Below, in pieces: positions 25,557 through 34,987 of a stretch of 64,000 nucleotides of DNA (position 1 is the first letter of the stretch; the number at the start of each line of letters is the position of its first letter). Source of the stretch: Deltaproteobacteria bacterium UBA5205 (lineage in GTDB: Bacteria; Desulfobacterota; Syntrophorhabdia; Syntrophorhabdales; Syntrophorhabdaceae); contig DHVP01000006.1 of assembly GCA_002412715.1 (NCBI GenBank), positions 43,413 to 107,412 of the forward strand, given 5' to 3'. The position numbers and the translations under genes are program-made. The notes under the pieces are model-generated. The model made no database searches. It was not told the origin of the DNA and saw only the letters and a list, made by a program, of their open reading frames with translations.

Positions 25557-26590
25557 TCCGATTCGATGCCTCTTACTTCGACGGAAAAACCTCAAGGCCC
25601 TATCCTGTGATAGTCATGTTCGACGGTGCGGCGCTTGCGCTCGAGGGCGAGATGGACGGCGCCGGTATGAAAGCCCGCATCCGGGATTGCTCCATCGATC
25701 CCGCCCTGGGGCGTACAAAGCGGTCCATCCGGCTGCCCGGCGGGGGGCTTCTGCAGACTTACGATCACGATGCGGTCAACGCCATCGAACGTGCCCTCAA
25801 CACAAACCGTCCCTGGAGGCTTGTCCATTTCCTGGAATCTCACGGCAAGGCAGTTGCCGCTTGCATGATGTGTCTCATCCTTGCCCTCACCGCACTCGTT
25901 TACTATGCGATCCCCCACGTATCAACCCGCGTTGCGCGGGCTATACCGCCTGAGGTTACCGCCTCCGCCAGCAGGAATGCGCTCAAGATGTTCGACATGC
26001 GCTTTCTCAAGCCCACCGGTCTTCCCGCAGACAGGCAGCAGGAGATACGCAACGTATTTCGTGATGTCGCCCGCCGGATCGACCCGCCCGGCGCAGGTAT
26101 CTACACCCTGGAATTCCGTTCGGGAAAGAACCTCGGTGCCAACGCCTTTGCCCTTCCCTCAGGTATTGTTATCGTTACCGATGAACTCGTCGCCCTTGCC
26201 GACGGCGACGACGAGCTTTCCGCCATCTTCGCCCACGAGGTAGCCCACGTCAAGAGGCGCCATTCCATACGATACATCCTTCAGAGCACGGGGGTCCTTT
26301 TCCTCGTCTCCCTCCTTACCGGGGATGTCACCTCTATCACTAATTTCGCCGCCTTCCTACCGACTCTGCTCATTGAAAGCGGCTACTCCCGAGACTTCGA
26401 AAGAGAGGCAGACCATGAGGCTGCTTCTCTCCTCATCGCCTCCGGCAAAGGAACCGCCCCTTTTCGGAGGATCCTCGAAAAAATCGACGCCAGTCACCCC
26501 GGGACCCTCAAACTCGGAGTCTTCTCCACCCACCCCGAGACCGTGCGGCGGCTCGGATACCTAAGTGAACTGGAGGAGTCACCGAAATAG
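25553..26590 (+). CDS. M48 family zinc metallopeptidase, membrane-anchored
   Basis: A 345-residue protein: an N-terminal cytosolic beta domain (about 1-85), one membrane helix (about 102-122), then a periplasmic M48 peptidase domain with the zinc motif HEVAHVKRRH and a downstream glutamate in FEREADHEA. The N-terminal domain matches what is usually seen in M48 proteins paired with DUF898. It resembles BepA/LoiP-type envelope quality-control proteases in the catalytic domain only. Translationally coupled to the upstream gene. Confidence 0.88.
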   Translation: MIRFDASYFDGKTSRPYPVIVMFDGAALALEGEMDGAGMKARIRDCSIDPALGRTKRSIRLPGGGLLQTYDHDAVNAIERALNTNRPWRLVHFLESHGKAVAACMMCLILALTALVYYAIPHVSTRVARAIPPEVTASASRNALKMFDMRFLKPTGLPADRQQEIRNVFRDVARRIDPPGAGIYTLEFRSGKNLGANAFALPSGIVIVTDELVALADGDDELSAIFAHEVAHVKRRHSIRYILQSTGVLFLVSLLTGDVTSITNFAAFLPTLLIESGYSRDFEREADHEAASLLIASGKGTAPFRRILEKIDASHPGTLKLGVFSTHPETVRRLGYLSELEESPK

Positions 26591-26596
26591 CAGGTT

Positions 26597-26625
26597 TTGT
26601 AAGACAAGCCCCTTTCTGCTATAAT
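26597..26625 (+). promoter_or_regulatory. Sigma-70 promoter upstream of the TraB/GumN gene
   Basis: TTGTAA (26597-26602), a 17-nt spacer and a perfect TATAAT (26620-26625), 30 nt before the start codon. Confidence 0.65.
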
Positions 26626-26654
26626 GGTCGAACACCCTGTCTGTGAGGATCTAA

Positions 26655-27551
26655 TTGAGAAAGATATCACGTCGATGCCTGCCTGCTTTTGTCATTCTCT
26701 TCCTTTCACTCATTGCGGCCCCGGCCTTTACCCCCGCCGAAGCGCAAAAGCATTTCCTCTGGCAGGCGAGAACAGATACCGCGACCGTTTACCTTCTGGG
26801 TTCCATCCACTTCATGAAGAAAGAGGCCTATCCGTTGAGCCGGGTCATCGAGGACGCCTTCGACAGGTCGGACACCATGGCCGTCGAGGCGGACATCAAC
26901 AGTATAGGAAAGAGGGCGCTGGAGAGGCTTCGCCTGGCTGGCTTCTATCAAGAGGATGACTCCATCGTCAACCACCTCTCGCCGGAAACATACGCCTACA
27001 TCACCCGTGAGGCGGCAAGGATCGGATTCCCGGCAGCGTCTCTCAACCGTCAGAAACCGTGGTTCCTGGCCATGACGCTGTCATCGATAGAATTGATGAG
27101 GGCCGGCTACAACCCCCATTTCGGCATCGATAAATATTTCCTCACCAGGGCCTCAGGGAAAAAGAAGATAGTGGAACTGGAAAGCCTCGATTACCAGATC
27201 GATCTCCTTGCGGGGCTTCCGGACAGGGAACAGGAAGACTTTCTCCTCTACGCCATTAAGGATCTAAGATCCCTCGTGGCGCAGGTCGATACGATAATGA
27301 CCGCCTGGACAGCGGGCGACAGCACAGCCATAGCGGGAATCCTGGAAAAATCCGTGGCGGACGACAGCCGCCTCAAGGCGATCTACAAAAAGATCATGAC
27401 CGACCGGAACCTGAATATGACAAAAGAGATCGTTTCTCACCTGAGGTCCGGGGGACGCGTCTTCGTGGTAGTAGGGGCCGGACACCTGGTCGGCGAACTG
27501 GGAATCGTGGAGCTTCTGCGAAAAGAAGGGTTCACGGTGGAACAACTATAA
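26655..27551 (+). CDS. TraB/GumN (TIKI-like) family secreted metalloprotease-fold protein
   Basis: A 298-residue protein with a signal peptide (residues 1-30, ending PAEA) and the TraB/GumN domain: the first motif LLGSIHFMKK, an EAD block (AVEADI), and the C-terminal VVVGAGHLVGELGIVELLRK. The two GX2H motifs and acidic residues are those proposed for metal binding in TIKI peptidases; activity in bacteria is unproven. TTG start 7 nt after GAGG. Followed after 25 nt by gpmA, possibly cotranscribed. Confidence 0.87.
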   Translation: MRKISRRCLPAFVILFLSLIAAPAFTPAEAQKHFLWQARTDTATVYLLGSIHFMKKEAYPLSRVIEDAFDRSDTMAVEADINSIGKRALERLRLAGFYQEDDSIVNHLSPETYAYITREAARIGFPAASLNRQKPWFLAMTLSSIELMRAGYNPHFGIDKYFLTRASGKKKIVELESLDYQIDLLAGLPDREQEDFLLYAIKDLRSLVAQVDTIMTAWTAGDSTAIAGILEKSVADDSRLKAIYKKIMTDRNLNMTKEIVSHLRSGGRVFVVVGAGHLVGELGIVELLRKEGFTVEQL

Positions 27552-27576
27552 TAACAATGGTAAAGGAGTTCTATTC

Positions 27577-28263
27577 ATGACACGGATCGTTTTATTGCGA
27601 CATGGCGAGAGTCAGTGGAACCTGGAGAATAGATTCACGGGCTGGACGGACGTCGATCTTTCCGAAAGAGGGATCGAAGAGGCCCGACAGGCCGGACGAG
27701 CCCTCAGAGACGCGGGATTCGTCTTCGATGTAGCCTTCACATCGGTACTGAAAAGGGCCGTGAGAACCCTTTGGATAGCCCTTGAGGAACTCGACCTGAT
27801 GTGGATACCCGAACGCAAGACATGGCGCCTCAATGAACGTCATTACGGGACCCTGCAGGGTCTAAACAAGGCGGAAACAGCGGGCCAGTATGGCGAAGAG
27901 CAGGTACGGCTCTGGCGCCGCAGCTACGACGTGGCGCCTCCTCCCCTTGAGCGAAAGGACAAGCGTTTCTGCGGCAATGACCCGCGCTATGACGCCCTGG
28001 CCCCGGAAGAACTGCCCGTTTCCGAAAGCCTGAAAGATACCGCCAAAAGGGTCATCCCCTACTGGGAAACGACGATCGTACCCGTGCTTGCCCGGGGCGC
28101 AAAAATCATCATCGCGGCGCACGGCAACAGCCTGCGCGCCCTGGTTAAACACGTCGACGCTATCCCCGACGAGGACGTCCCGGCCCTGGAGATCCCGACT
28201 GGCAAACCGCTCATCTACGAATTTTCACAGGACCTGAAACCCTTGAAGCACTACTACCTGTAA
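27577..28263 (+). CDS. gpmA: 2,3-bisphosphoglycerate-dependent phosphoglycerate mutase
   Basis: A 228-residue glycolytic and gluconeogenic enzyme that interconverts 3- and 2-phosphoglycerate. It has the phosphohistidine motif LLRHGESQWN (His9), FTGWTDVDLSERG, the ERHYG block with the catalytic acid, and AAHGNSLRALVKH with the second histidine. The 228-residue length is that of the short bacterial dPGM class. ATG 9 nt after AAAGGAG. Confidence 0.95.
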   Translation: MTRIVLLRHGESQWNLENRFTGWTDVDLSERGIEEARQAGRALRDAGFVFDVAFTSVLKRAVRTLWIALEELDLMWIPERKTWRLNERHYGTLQGLNKAETAGQYGEEQVRLWRRSYDVAPPPLERKDKRFCGNDPRYDALAPEELPVSESLKDTAKRVIPYWETTIVPVLARGAKIIIAAHGNSLRALVKHVDAIPDEDVPALEIPTGKPLIYEFSQDLKPLKHYYL

Positions 28264-28277
28264 AGGCGGTTCAGGGT

Positions 28278-29234
28278 TTACACTTCCATTTCCATCCCGT
28301 CATACGCCAGATCCACCGTCATCCTGCTGTCGGGGTCGTAGATTGCAAGGTAGCGTCTGGTATTGTCGAGAAAGGTTTCGAGGGCGCTGTCGTCGACAGT
28401 CGGCTCGTTGTGAAAGAGGCACAGCCGCTTTACGGAGGCCCTTACGCCCAGTTCGACCGCCACCATGTTGTTCGAATGGCCCCAGTTCTCTTTTACAGAC
28501 AGCGCATCCACAAGCGGATACTGGGCATCCATTATCAACAGGTCGGCGTCTCTGAAAAAGGCAAGGAACCTGTAGTCTGCCTCGGATACGTCTTTGAGAT
28601 GTTCGCAATCCGTGGAGTAGACAACACTCTTCCCCCCTCTTGCAAAACGGTAACCATATGAATCGCCCGGGTGGTTCTGTAGTATCGGGCGTACTTGAAA
28701 GCCGGCAATATCATATTGCTCTCCCGGCTCAAGCTTTTTAAAGCTGATATCCGCCCTTATGGGCATGGAGATGTTGGCATATTCCCGTTGATACGAAAAG
28801 GCTCTTTCCATGCCGGAATGACAGCCGTGAACGACAATCCGGTTGCCTGGTGCATAACAGGGCATAAAAAAGGGGAAACCCTGGATGTGGTCCCAGTGAA
28901 GATGGGAAATGAAGATATGAAAAACGTTCTGAGGACGCTCGGAAACGTTCGCAACCGACGCGGCGAAATGACGGGAAAAATCCCTGATGCCGGTCCCGGT
29001 GTCACACACGACATACCCGGTACCGCCCCGCAACTCCACGCAGCTGGTATTTGTCCCGTAGGAGCCCGCCAGGGAAAAGGGACAGTCTTTATCGAGGAAT
29101 TGGTCGATATCGAGGTCAGTGATTAAGGTCCGGCAGCGTGACCTTTTGAGGATTTCCAACAGCTTCGGCTTGAGGTTCAGGGTGTCCGCAGCCGCCGGCA
29201 GCGACCCCCGCGTTCCCCAGAAACGCACCCTCAT
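28278..29234 (-). CDS. MBL-fold metallohydrolase
   Basis: A 318-residue metallo-beta-lactamase-fold hydrolase. The metal motif is HLHWDHIQGF (SHLHWDH), preceded by CDTGTG and followed by FHNEP near the C-terminus; ligand histidines also occur in QNHPGD and STDCEHL. The N-terminus MRVRFWGTRGSLPAA is typical of the RNase Z/PhnP-like group that hydrolyses phosphodiesters. An insert of about 45 residues follows the N-terminal strand. ATG at 29234, 5 nt after CCGGAGG. Substrate unknown. Confidence 0.85.
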   Translation of the reverse strand: MRVRFWGTRGSLPAAADTLNLKPKLLEILKRSRCRTLITDLDIDQFLDKDCPFSLAGSYGTNTSCVELRGGTGYVVCDTGTGIRDFSRHFAASVANVSERPQNVFHIFISHLHWDHIQGFPFFMPCYAPGNRIVVHGCHSGMERAFSYQREYANISMPIRADISFKKLEPGEQYDIAGFQVRPILQNHPGDSYGYRFARGGKSVVYSTDCEHLKDVSEADYRFLAFFRDADLLIMDAQYPLVDALSVKENWGHSNNMVAVELGVRASVKRLCLFHNEPTVDDSALETFLDNTRRYLAIYDPDSRMTVDLAYDGMEMEV

Positions 29235-29420
29235 CAAGACCTCCGGTCATGCACAATTTCAGTTCCACAAAGCATATCTGAATATATCATACACCAGTTG
29301 CGCGGGCGGCCGAAACTACAAGAAAGATGCGGCGGACCCACATATCGCTTACCGATTGAGAAAAAATGTAAGGAAATGTAAACGCCATCGTATATAATGT
29401 TGGCGACAGGAGATTATGAC

Positions 29421-30161
29421 ATGAACATCGAGACATACGGCAAGGGAATACCGATCGTTTTTATTCATGGCGCGGGCGGTTCCTCACTTTCCTGGCTCGC
29501 TCAGAAGGCATATTTTGAGAAGACAAACCGGACAGTCCTCATCGATCTTCCCGGCCACGGCAGATCAAACGCAAAATCGTCAGGCTCCATCGAGGCCTAC
29601 GCCCGGGCGGTGAAAGGAACCCTGGAGGATAACGGGATCGGTCCGGCATATATTGCCGGCCATTCCATGGGAGGGGCGGTTGCCATGCAGATGGCCATCT
29701 CTTATCCCGGGCTCCTCAAAGGCCTCATCCTTATCGGGACCGGGGCGCGTCTCAAGGTCTATCCGGAGATACTCGAAGGCGTCCTTGAAGATAAGGAAAA
29801 GACAGCGCGGATGATCGTCGATACAGCGTTTTCCGCCGCAATGCCCGCGGCTTTGAAAGAAAGGGTCTTCGCGGAATACATGAAGAACGATGCCCGTACT
29901 ATCTTCGACGACTTTACCGCCTGTGATTCTTTCAATGTCATGGGATCCCTTGAGGCGATCTGCGTTCCGACCCTCGTAATCTGCGGGGAGGATGACCGTT
30001 TTACGCCTCCCAAATACTCCCGCTATCTTGCGGAAACCATCCCCGGGGCGCTTCTCGCACTTGTCGAAGGCACAGGCCACATGGTGATGATCGAAAAACC
30101 GGGCCAGGTCAACAAAGCGATAAAAGGCTTCCTGGCGGCCTCAATGACTGACGATGAATAG
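29421..30161 (+). CDS. Alpha/beta hydrolase
   Basis: A 246-residue alpha/beta-hydrolase. The oxyanion block is FIHGAGGSSLSW, the nucleophile elbow GHSMGG, the acid lies in CGEDDRFTP and the histidine in GTGHMVM, so the triad is complete. No signal peptide. The ATG at 29421 follows CAGGAG by 8 nt; a TATAAT box (29393-29398) lies upstream, without a good -35. Esterase, lipase or thioester activity cannot be distinguished. Confidence 0.88.
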   Translation: MNIETYGKGIPIVFIHGAGGSSLSWLAQKAYFEKTNRTVLIDLPGHGRSNAKSSGSIEAYARAVKGTLEDNGIGPAYIAGHSMGGAVAMQMAISYPGLLKGLILIGTGARLKVYPEILEGVLEDKEKTARMIVDTAFSAAMPAALKERVFAEYMKNDARTIFDDFTACDSFNVMGSLEAICVPTLVICGEDDRFTPPKYSRYLAETIPGALLALVEGTGHMVMIEKPGQVNKAIKGFLAASMTDDE

Positions 30162-30246
30162 TGTCTCTTCCGAGGCGTGAAATCGACACTTCTTTCCTTA
30201 GTCTTGCAAAACGGGACGAAACGTACTGAAAAAAGGACGGTGCACT

Positions 30247-30420
30247 TTACGCATCTTTCTTCGGCCGGGACCCTGAAAGGAAAGCTGAACCATCCTGCAG
30301 AGCCATACGCTGCAGCAAATGTTTTACGATGCTCAGCCTTTCCGGCACTGTCAGGCCGAGGTAAATGGCGCTTCCCATCAGTACGCTTATAATCTCCTTT
30401 ACGAGTATCCTGTCCAGCAT
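30247..30420 (-). CDS. Candidate small protein (57 aa)
   Basis: In the 395-base gap before the MoxR gene the minus strand has an ORF starting MLDRILVKEIISVLMGSAIY and ending in a basic tail GSRPKKDA. AGAGGCAGGAA precedes the ATG, a usable ribosome site. The protein is helical and moderately hydrophobic. It is isolated, and no family is recognised, so it needs conservation support. Confidence 0.45.
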   Translation of the reverse strand: MLDRILVKEIISVLMGSAIYLGLTVPERLSIVKHLLQRMALQDGSAFLSGSRPKKDA

Positions 30421-30478
30421 TTCCTGCCTCTGAAGATAGTAAAAGCAATATCCATGCCATAAAACATCGGGCCAACCT

Positions 30479-30507
30479 TTTACAATAAGGACCGCCTGTG
30501 TTATGCT
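30479..30507 (+). promoter_or_regulatory. Sigma-70 promoter of the MoxR-DUF58 operon
   Basis: TTTACA (30479-30484), a 17-nt spacer and TATGCT (30502-30507), 49 nt before the MoxR start codon. Confidence 0.6.
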
Positions 30508-30556
30508 TGTAGCGTTCTAATGCTTGCCCCACACCCCCTGCCCCGGAGAGTCGACC

Positions 30557-31501
30557 ATGCCCTACGATCTCTGTAACAACATCATCGGTAATATGTCCCG
30601 TGTCATTGTCGGAAAGGAGAACTCCATCGAGCTTCTCATGGTTGCACTCATCGCCGACGGTCACGTGCTTCTCGAGGACATTCCCGGTGTCGGCAAGACA
30701 CTCATAGCGAAATCCCTGGCAAAGAGCATCGGGGCATCCTTCAAGAGGGTTCAGTTCACACCGGACCTGTTGCCATCGGACATCACGGGCTTCAATGTCT
30801 ACGATCAGCGCAAGGGTGAGTTTGTCTTCCAGTTCGGGCCGGTGATGACCCATGTCCTTCTGGCGGACGAGATCAACCGCACGATACCACGGACGCAATC
30901 GAGCCTCCTTGAGAGCATGGAGGAGAGACAGGTCACCGTCGACGGAAAGACATACCCCCTTCCCCATCCTTTTTTCGTTATGGCCACCCAGAACCCCATC
31001 GATCTTGAAGGCACCTTCCCTCTGCCGGAAGCCCAGCTCGACCGTTTTCTTCTGCGCGTTCATCTGGGCTATCCGGGACAGGATGAAGAGGTGGCAATCC
31101 TGAAGCGTTTTCAGGAAAGCGATCCCTTGCAGGAACTCGACGCCGTTGCGGCTCCCGAAGAGGTTTCCCGACTGCAGGGGATCCGAAAGGGAATTCGCGT
31201 GTCCGAACATGTGAGGAAGTACATAACAGACGTCGTACGTGCCACCCGCGACAATGCGTCATGTCATCTCGGAGCAAGCCCCAGGGGATCGCTTGGTCTC
31301 ATGCGGGCGGGACAGGCGATGGCTATCCTGAGACAGCGTGAATATGTTCTTCCCGACGATATCAAATATCTCGCTGCCCCCGTCCTCGCACACCGTCTCA
31401 TACTCCACGAGGAGGTGCGTCTCCAGGGCAGATCGCAGGAGCAGGTGGTTGAGGAGATTCTCGAAAAAATCCCTGTTCCGGTGACGGACGCCGGGGATTA
31501 G
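30557..31501 (+). CDS. MoxR family AAA+ ATPase
   Basis: A 314-residue AAA+ ATPase: Walker A GVGKT, Walker B LLADEINR, sensor 1 ATQNP and a lid with GASPRGSLGLMRA. MoxR proteins act as chaperone-like ATPases that assemble or activate periplasmic or membrane complexes through partner DUF58 proteins. The ATG at 30557 follows GGAGAG; an upstream ATG at 30524 adds 11 unconserved residues. First gene of a three-gene operon. Confidence 0.93.
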   Translation: MPYDLCNNIIGNMSRVIVGKENSIELLMVALIADGHVLLEDIPGVGKTLIAKSLAKSIGASFKRVQFTPDLLPSDITGFNVYDQRKGEFVFQFGPVMTHVLLADEINRTIPRTQSSLLESMEERQVTVDGKTYPLPHPFFVMATQNPIDLEGTFPLPEAQLDRFLLRVHLGYPGQDEEVAILKRFQESDPLQELDAVAAPEEVSRLQGIRKGIRVSEHVRKYITDVVRATRDNASCHLGASPRGSLGLMRAGQAMAILRQREYVLPDDIKYLAAPVLAHRLILHEEVRLQGRSQEQVVEEILEKIPVPVTDAGD

Positions 31502-31509
31502 CATCGATC

Positions 31510-32727
31510 ATGGAAGACATAAACCGGCGGGTATCGAGCCTTTTCATAACCCTTCCCTTCCTTATCCTGGCAATTCTTTTGCTCATAGCCGCTCTTGTCT
31601 ATAAACAGAAGGACCTGTCGATACTTACGCTTCTCGTCGTTGCCGTCGCCGGGGTCGCGAAGCTCTGGACAACACTGGGCCGCCGGGGTACGCTCTGTCA
31701 CACAACCATCGACCGCTACAAGGTTTTCCCGGGAAACCGCATCGATTTCGGCCTCACCCTGAGGAACAACACCCTCCTTCCCCTGTGGTTTCAGATCAAT
31801 ATCCCTCTCAACGGTCTTCGCCGGGACGAAAGCGGCGTTGAGACCTGTCTTGAAGGAGAATCAAGCCTCCTGTGGCATGACAGCGGCCGTTTCCGCTGGG
31901 AATTGACGGCCCCGCGGCGCGGCATCTATCGGCCGGGACCCGTCGGCCTCACCTGTGGTGATCTCTTCGGCTTTTTCCCGAAAACGCAGGAGATCGAAAA
32001 TCATGATGAGATCGTCGTATATCCGAGGCTCGTCCCGCTCAAGCCTTTTTCAATCATTCGCCGCGATTTTTTCGGAATCCCCGGGGACGAAAGTCCCGTG
32101 CGCGATCCGGTGTACATACTCGGGACCCACGACTACCAGTTCGGCCGGCCGGCCAGATTCATACACTGGAAGGCAAGCGCCCGGCGACATGTCCTCCAGG
32201 AAAAGGTCTTTGAGCCCACAGAACAGGAGAAGGTCCTCTTGATCTTTGCGGTGGAGGAGTTCGCGCGATCGGGAGAGTCTGAAGGATTCGAACGCAGCCT
32301 GGAAGCGGTGGCATCTCTCACTGCCCTCTTTGACAGAGAGGGTGTCGCCACGGGTTTCATCACCGACGCGGCCCTGACGGGAAAAGAGACTTTCTTCAGG
32401 GCCGTCCGAAGAGACCCGGGTCACCTGCCCTCGATCCTCGAGATCCTGGCGAGGATCCGCATGGAAAAGGGCCGTGACCTTATAGAGGGGATGAGAGGCA
32501 TGAGCGGGCTTCCTTACGGGATAAGCTGCCTGTGTTTCTCCCATCGGATGAATGAGGGATCACGAGCCGTAGAGGAGTATTTCACGCGGCGGCGCGTACC
32601 CGTCATCCACTATGTCGGCGTACCCTCTTCGGATGGGGTAAATGTTCCACGTTCAGTGCTGCGAAATTCAATCCGCGCCATCGATGATATTCTCGTGGAC
32701 ATTGATGGAGGGGTCGGCCGGGCATGA
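31510..32727 (+). CDS. DUF58 domain protein (MoxR partner)
   Basis: A 405-residue protein with two N-terminal membrane helices (about 11-50), a beta-rich region, and the DUF58 core in a vWA-like C-terminal half (the signature GTHDYQFGRPARFIHWKASAR lies at about 200-220). It is the standard partner of MoxR ATPases. It starts 8 nt after moxR and its stop overlaps the next gene by 4 nt. Confidence 0.9.
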   Translation: MEDINRRVSSLFITLPFLILAILLLIAALVYKQKDLSILTLLVVAVAGVAKLWTTLGRRGTLCHTTIDRYKVFPGNRIDFGLTLRNNTLLPLWFQINIPLNGLRRDESGVETCLEGESSLLWHDSGRFRWELTAPRRGIYRPGPVGLTCGDLFGFFPKTQEIENHDEIVVYPRLVPLKPFSIIRRDFFGIPGDESPVRDPVYILGTHDYQFGRPARFIHWKASARRHVLQEKVFEPTEQEKVLLIFAVEEFARSGESEGFERSLEAVASLTALFDREGVATGFITDAALTGKETFFRAVRRDPGHLPSILEILARIRMEKGRDLIEGMRGMSGLPYGISCLCFSHRMNEGSRAVEEYFTRRRVPVIHYVGVPSSDGVNVPRSVLRNSIRAIDDILVDIDGGVGRA

Positions 32728-34136
32728 GGCGGTTTGAAAAGACACTGGTTTTCGTAAGCGGCGCCGTCATGGACTTCTCGTGGCTTTACGCATGGACGAT
32801 ATTCTCCATGATCGCATCAGGGAGAGACGGCTTCCCCTTTGCCGATGCCGCCGTGATGTTCGCTGCCGCCGCGGTGCTCACCCGCATCTCAACCGGCAGG
32901 GGCCTGCGTGTCATAGCGATCGGACTACTGCAGGCGACCGGGCTCGTATCGGCTGCCTTGAGGACAATCTACATCATGAGCGGTACCACGGGCGCCTTCG
33001 TGAACAGCCAGTGGCTCGTGGAATTTTTCGGGGCCCGGCACAGCGCCATGGAATGGTTCGCGCTGGTTGCGGCCCTCTTCTGGACCTCGGCGATCTGGCT
33101 CGGGGGTGCCTTCTTCGCGGCGAGACCAAAGACACATGAGAAGATCTGTTCCCGCTTCGATCTGGGCCTTGCGGCATTCTTCAGTATTCTCCTCATCAAA
33201 TTGGCCCTTGTGGTGAAGGGTAATCCATCCACCGGGGATAATCTGACGGGAGCCCTCGCCTGTGTTTTCTTTTTCTTCGGCCTTGTCGCCATGGGGATGA
33301 CCCGGGCAAACGGCGCACACTCGCCGGGCCTTGTTTCGGGCCGGCGAAGGCTGGGTGTGGTGATGGGCTTCATCGGTGCCGTCCTTCTCTGTGTGATGAG
33401 CGTCGCCGTCTTTTTCCAGCAACCGCTGGCACGGGCCGCCGGGACCGGCTATGGGCTCTTAAAAGGTGGGGCTTCTTCGCTGGGTTCCATCTTTTTGTGG
33501 TTTATCAAATTTCTCTATATGCCCAGACAGGTAAAGATGCGCGATGGTCCATCGGGCTCTTCGGGAAGCAGTATCGGCTCCTTTTTCCAATCTGACAACG
33601 CGCAATGGGTTGAGGTCGTGAGCAAAGTACTGGCATGGCTTTTCGGGACGTTCCTCGGCCTTACCATACTCGTCGTGACCGCCGTCGCGGTCTTCTATGT
33701 CGTAAGATGGCTTTTTTCTCGCACAGCCCGGGACCACTCCGATGTCAAACGCCGGTCGCTTTCCGATCTGGTGCGGCGGCTTCGGGGTCTTATCGCACTT
33801 TTCGCTGGAAAAGCGCGGAGATTTCTTGGGGGATACACCACGGCGGCAGATTTTTATCGGGCCCTGACTATCTGGTCGCGGCGAAGCGGTGTACAGCCGG
33901 ACCCGAGCGAGACGCCATCGGAATTCTCTTGCCGGCTCGCAGGAATATTTCCATCACTTAAACACGAAATAGAGTCCATCGCGGGAGCATTCAACAGGGA
34001 ATTTTACGGAGAAACCGCCCTCGGCAGGGAAGAGATCAACTTCATCCGCCTGAGCTGGCGCAAACTTAGAAATCCCTCCTCCTGGCCGGTCAGGCTGAAG
34101 ACGCGTGTCTTCGGAACGATTACGTCTCCTGGCTGA
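32724..34136 (+). CDS. Multi-span membrane protein with C-terminal DUF4129-like region
   Basis: A 470-residue protein with about seven membrane helices in residues 1-330 and a cytosolic or periplasmic C-terminal domain (TTAADFYRALTIWSRRSG, ETPSEFSCRLAGIFPSL, EINFIRLSWRKLRN) of the DUF4129 type usually found in MoxR/DUF58 operons with transglutaminase-like proteins. No transglutaminase domain is present here. Its 3' end overlaps the convergent DUF465 gene by 17 bp. Confidence 0.75.
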   Translation: MRRFEKTLVFVSGAVMDFSWLYAWTIFSMIASGRDGFPFADAAVMFAAAAVLTRISTGRGLRVIAIGLLQATGLVSAALRTIYIMSGTTGAFVNSQWLVEFFGARHSAMEWFALVAALFWTSAIWLGGAFFAARPKTHEKICSRFDLGLAAFFSILLIKLALVVKGNPSTGDNLTGALACVFFFFGLVAMGMTRANGAHSPGLVSGRRRLGVVMGFIGAVLLCVMSVAVFFQQPLARAAGTGYGLLKGGASSLGSIFLWFIKFLYMPRQVKMRDGPSGSSGSSIGSFFQSDNAQWVEVVSKVLAWLFGTFLGLTILVVTAVAVFYVVRWLFSRTARDHSDVKRRSLSDLVRRLRGLIALFAGKARRFLGGYTTAADFYRALTIWSRRSGVQPDPSETPSEFSCRLAGIFPSLKHEIESIAGAFNREFYGETALGREEINFIRLSWRKLRNPSSWPVRLKTRVFGTITSPG

Positions 34137-34317
34137 TCTTCTCCATCATATCCTTGAAGTAAAGTTTCTTCTTCTTGAGGAGCTTAATCTCAAGCTCCTC
34201 ATCCTCTGTGAGGTAAGGCTTCGCCTGGAGCATCTGAAGTTTTTCGTCGAGAGATTTGTGTAGAATGCGCGCTTCGTTATAACGCTCTTCTTTGCTTTTC
34301 TTTTCTTCCATCGTCAT
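34120..34317 (-). CDS. DUF465 (YdcH-like) small coiled-coil protein
   Basis: A 65-residue, highly charged helical protein: HKSLDEKLQMLQAKPYLTEDEELEIKLLKKKKLYFKD (quoted in part as LKKKKLYFKD) matches the DUF465 pattern of a helical hairpin with the late KKKKL block. Function unknown. Start ambiguous between ATGs at 34317 and 34311; neither has a clear ribosome site. Confidence 0.75.
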   Translation of the reverse strand: MTMEEKKSKEERYNEARILHKSLDEKLQMLQAKPYLTEDEELEIKLLKKKKLYFKDMMEKISQET

Positions 34318-34320
34318 ATA

Positions 34321-34392
34321 GTGTAAAGGGTAAAGGGGTCAGGAGTAAAGAGTAAAAACATTCCTTCCTTCCTCCTCGCTCCCGGCTCTTTG
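34321..34392. repeat. Imperfect inverted repeat after the hypothetical gene
   Basis: The left part has GAGTAAAGAG and the right part, read on the minus strand, GAGCAAAGAG, within purine-rich arms. Like the other intergenic elements in this window, it ends at the stop codon of a minus-strand gene. Its relation to those elements is uncertain. Confidence 0.3.
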
Positions 34393-34393
34393 C

Positions 34394-34987
34394 TCATACC
34401 TCATCCAGTCTTGCACTCAAGCCGGTGAAGAGCCGGTTTTCGGACTTCCGGATCGCTTCTTTCATCTCCATCACATATGCGGGCCGGAGGTTGTCCCTCC
34501 ACCGGGGGTACCCCCCCTCCCAGAGATAGAGGATGAGTGCATGGAACCCTTCCCTGTCGAAAAGATAGCCTCCGAAATCGACGGTATTGCGGACACCGTC
34601 CGCGAGAATCTCGATGGGCCGCATACCGGCATATTTCTTCACGATCTCCTCGATGATGGCACGGTTCTGAAAACCTTCGGGCTGCTGCCTGAACTTCTCC
34701 TCTTCCGCGGGAAAGGGGAAGCGCCTGTAGACCTCGCCGATAAACCCCCGAAGATCGATACCGCGTATCGCCCCCATGAGGTTGCCGATCAGCGCCGCAT
34801 CGAGGGTATAGGCATTGAGCCGGACGCGGGCGGCCCCATCATCGCGGTCTGAAGCCATATCGCCGACAGCAGCCGACAGATCGTCGGCAAAGAAAAAATG
34901 AACGTCGAGAAGCATCATGTCCGTGTCGATATTAAAAAAACCGAACGCTACTTCTCCATGACTCAGGGAATGAAAAGCAAGGGGCAT
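34394..34987 (-). CDS. Hypothetical protein
   Basis: A 197-residue soluble protein beginning MPLAFHSLSHGEVAFGFFNIDTDMLLL-like (HGEVAFGFFNIDTDMM), continuing with a short beta region, then helices, and ending RPAYVMEMKEAIRKSEN. The ATG at 34987 lies 6 nt after GGGAGG. The His-rich start and DVHFFFADD look like a conserved core, but I do not recognise the family. It stands alone between convergent and divergent neighbours. Confidence 0.65.
   Translation of the reverse strand: MPLAFHSLSHGEVAFGFFNIDTDMMLLDVHFFFADDLSAAVGDMASDRDDGAARVRLNAYTLDAALIGNLMGAIRGIDLRGFIGEVYRRFPFPAEEEKFRQQPEGFQNRAIIEEIVKKYAGMRPIEILADGVRNTVDFGGYLFDREGFHALILYLWEGGYPRWRDNLRPAYVMEMKEAIRKSENRLFTGLSARLDEV

Noticed and set aside
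30023..31210. Minus-strand open frame of about 395 codons opposite the MoxR gene
   Set aside because: Antisense to a clear AAA+ ATPase and crossing the promoter region; no family features.
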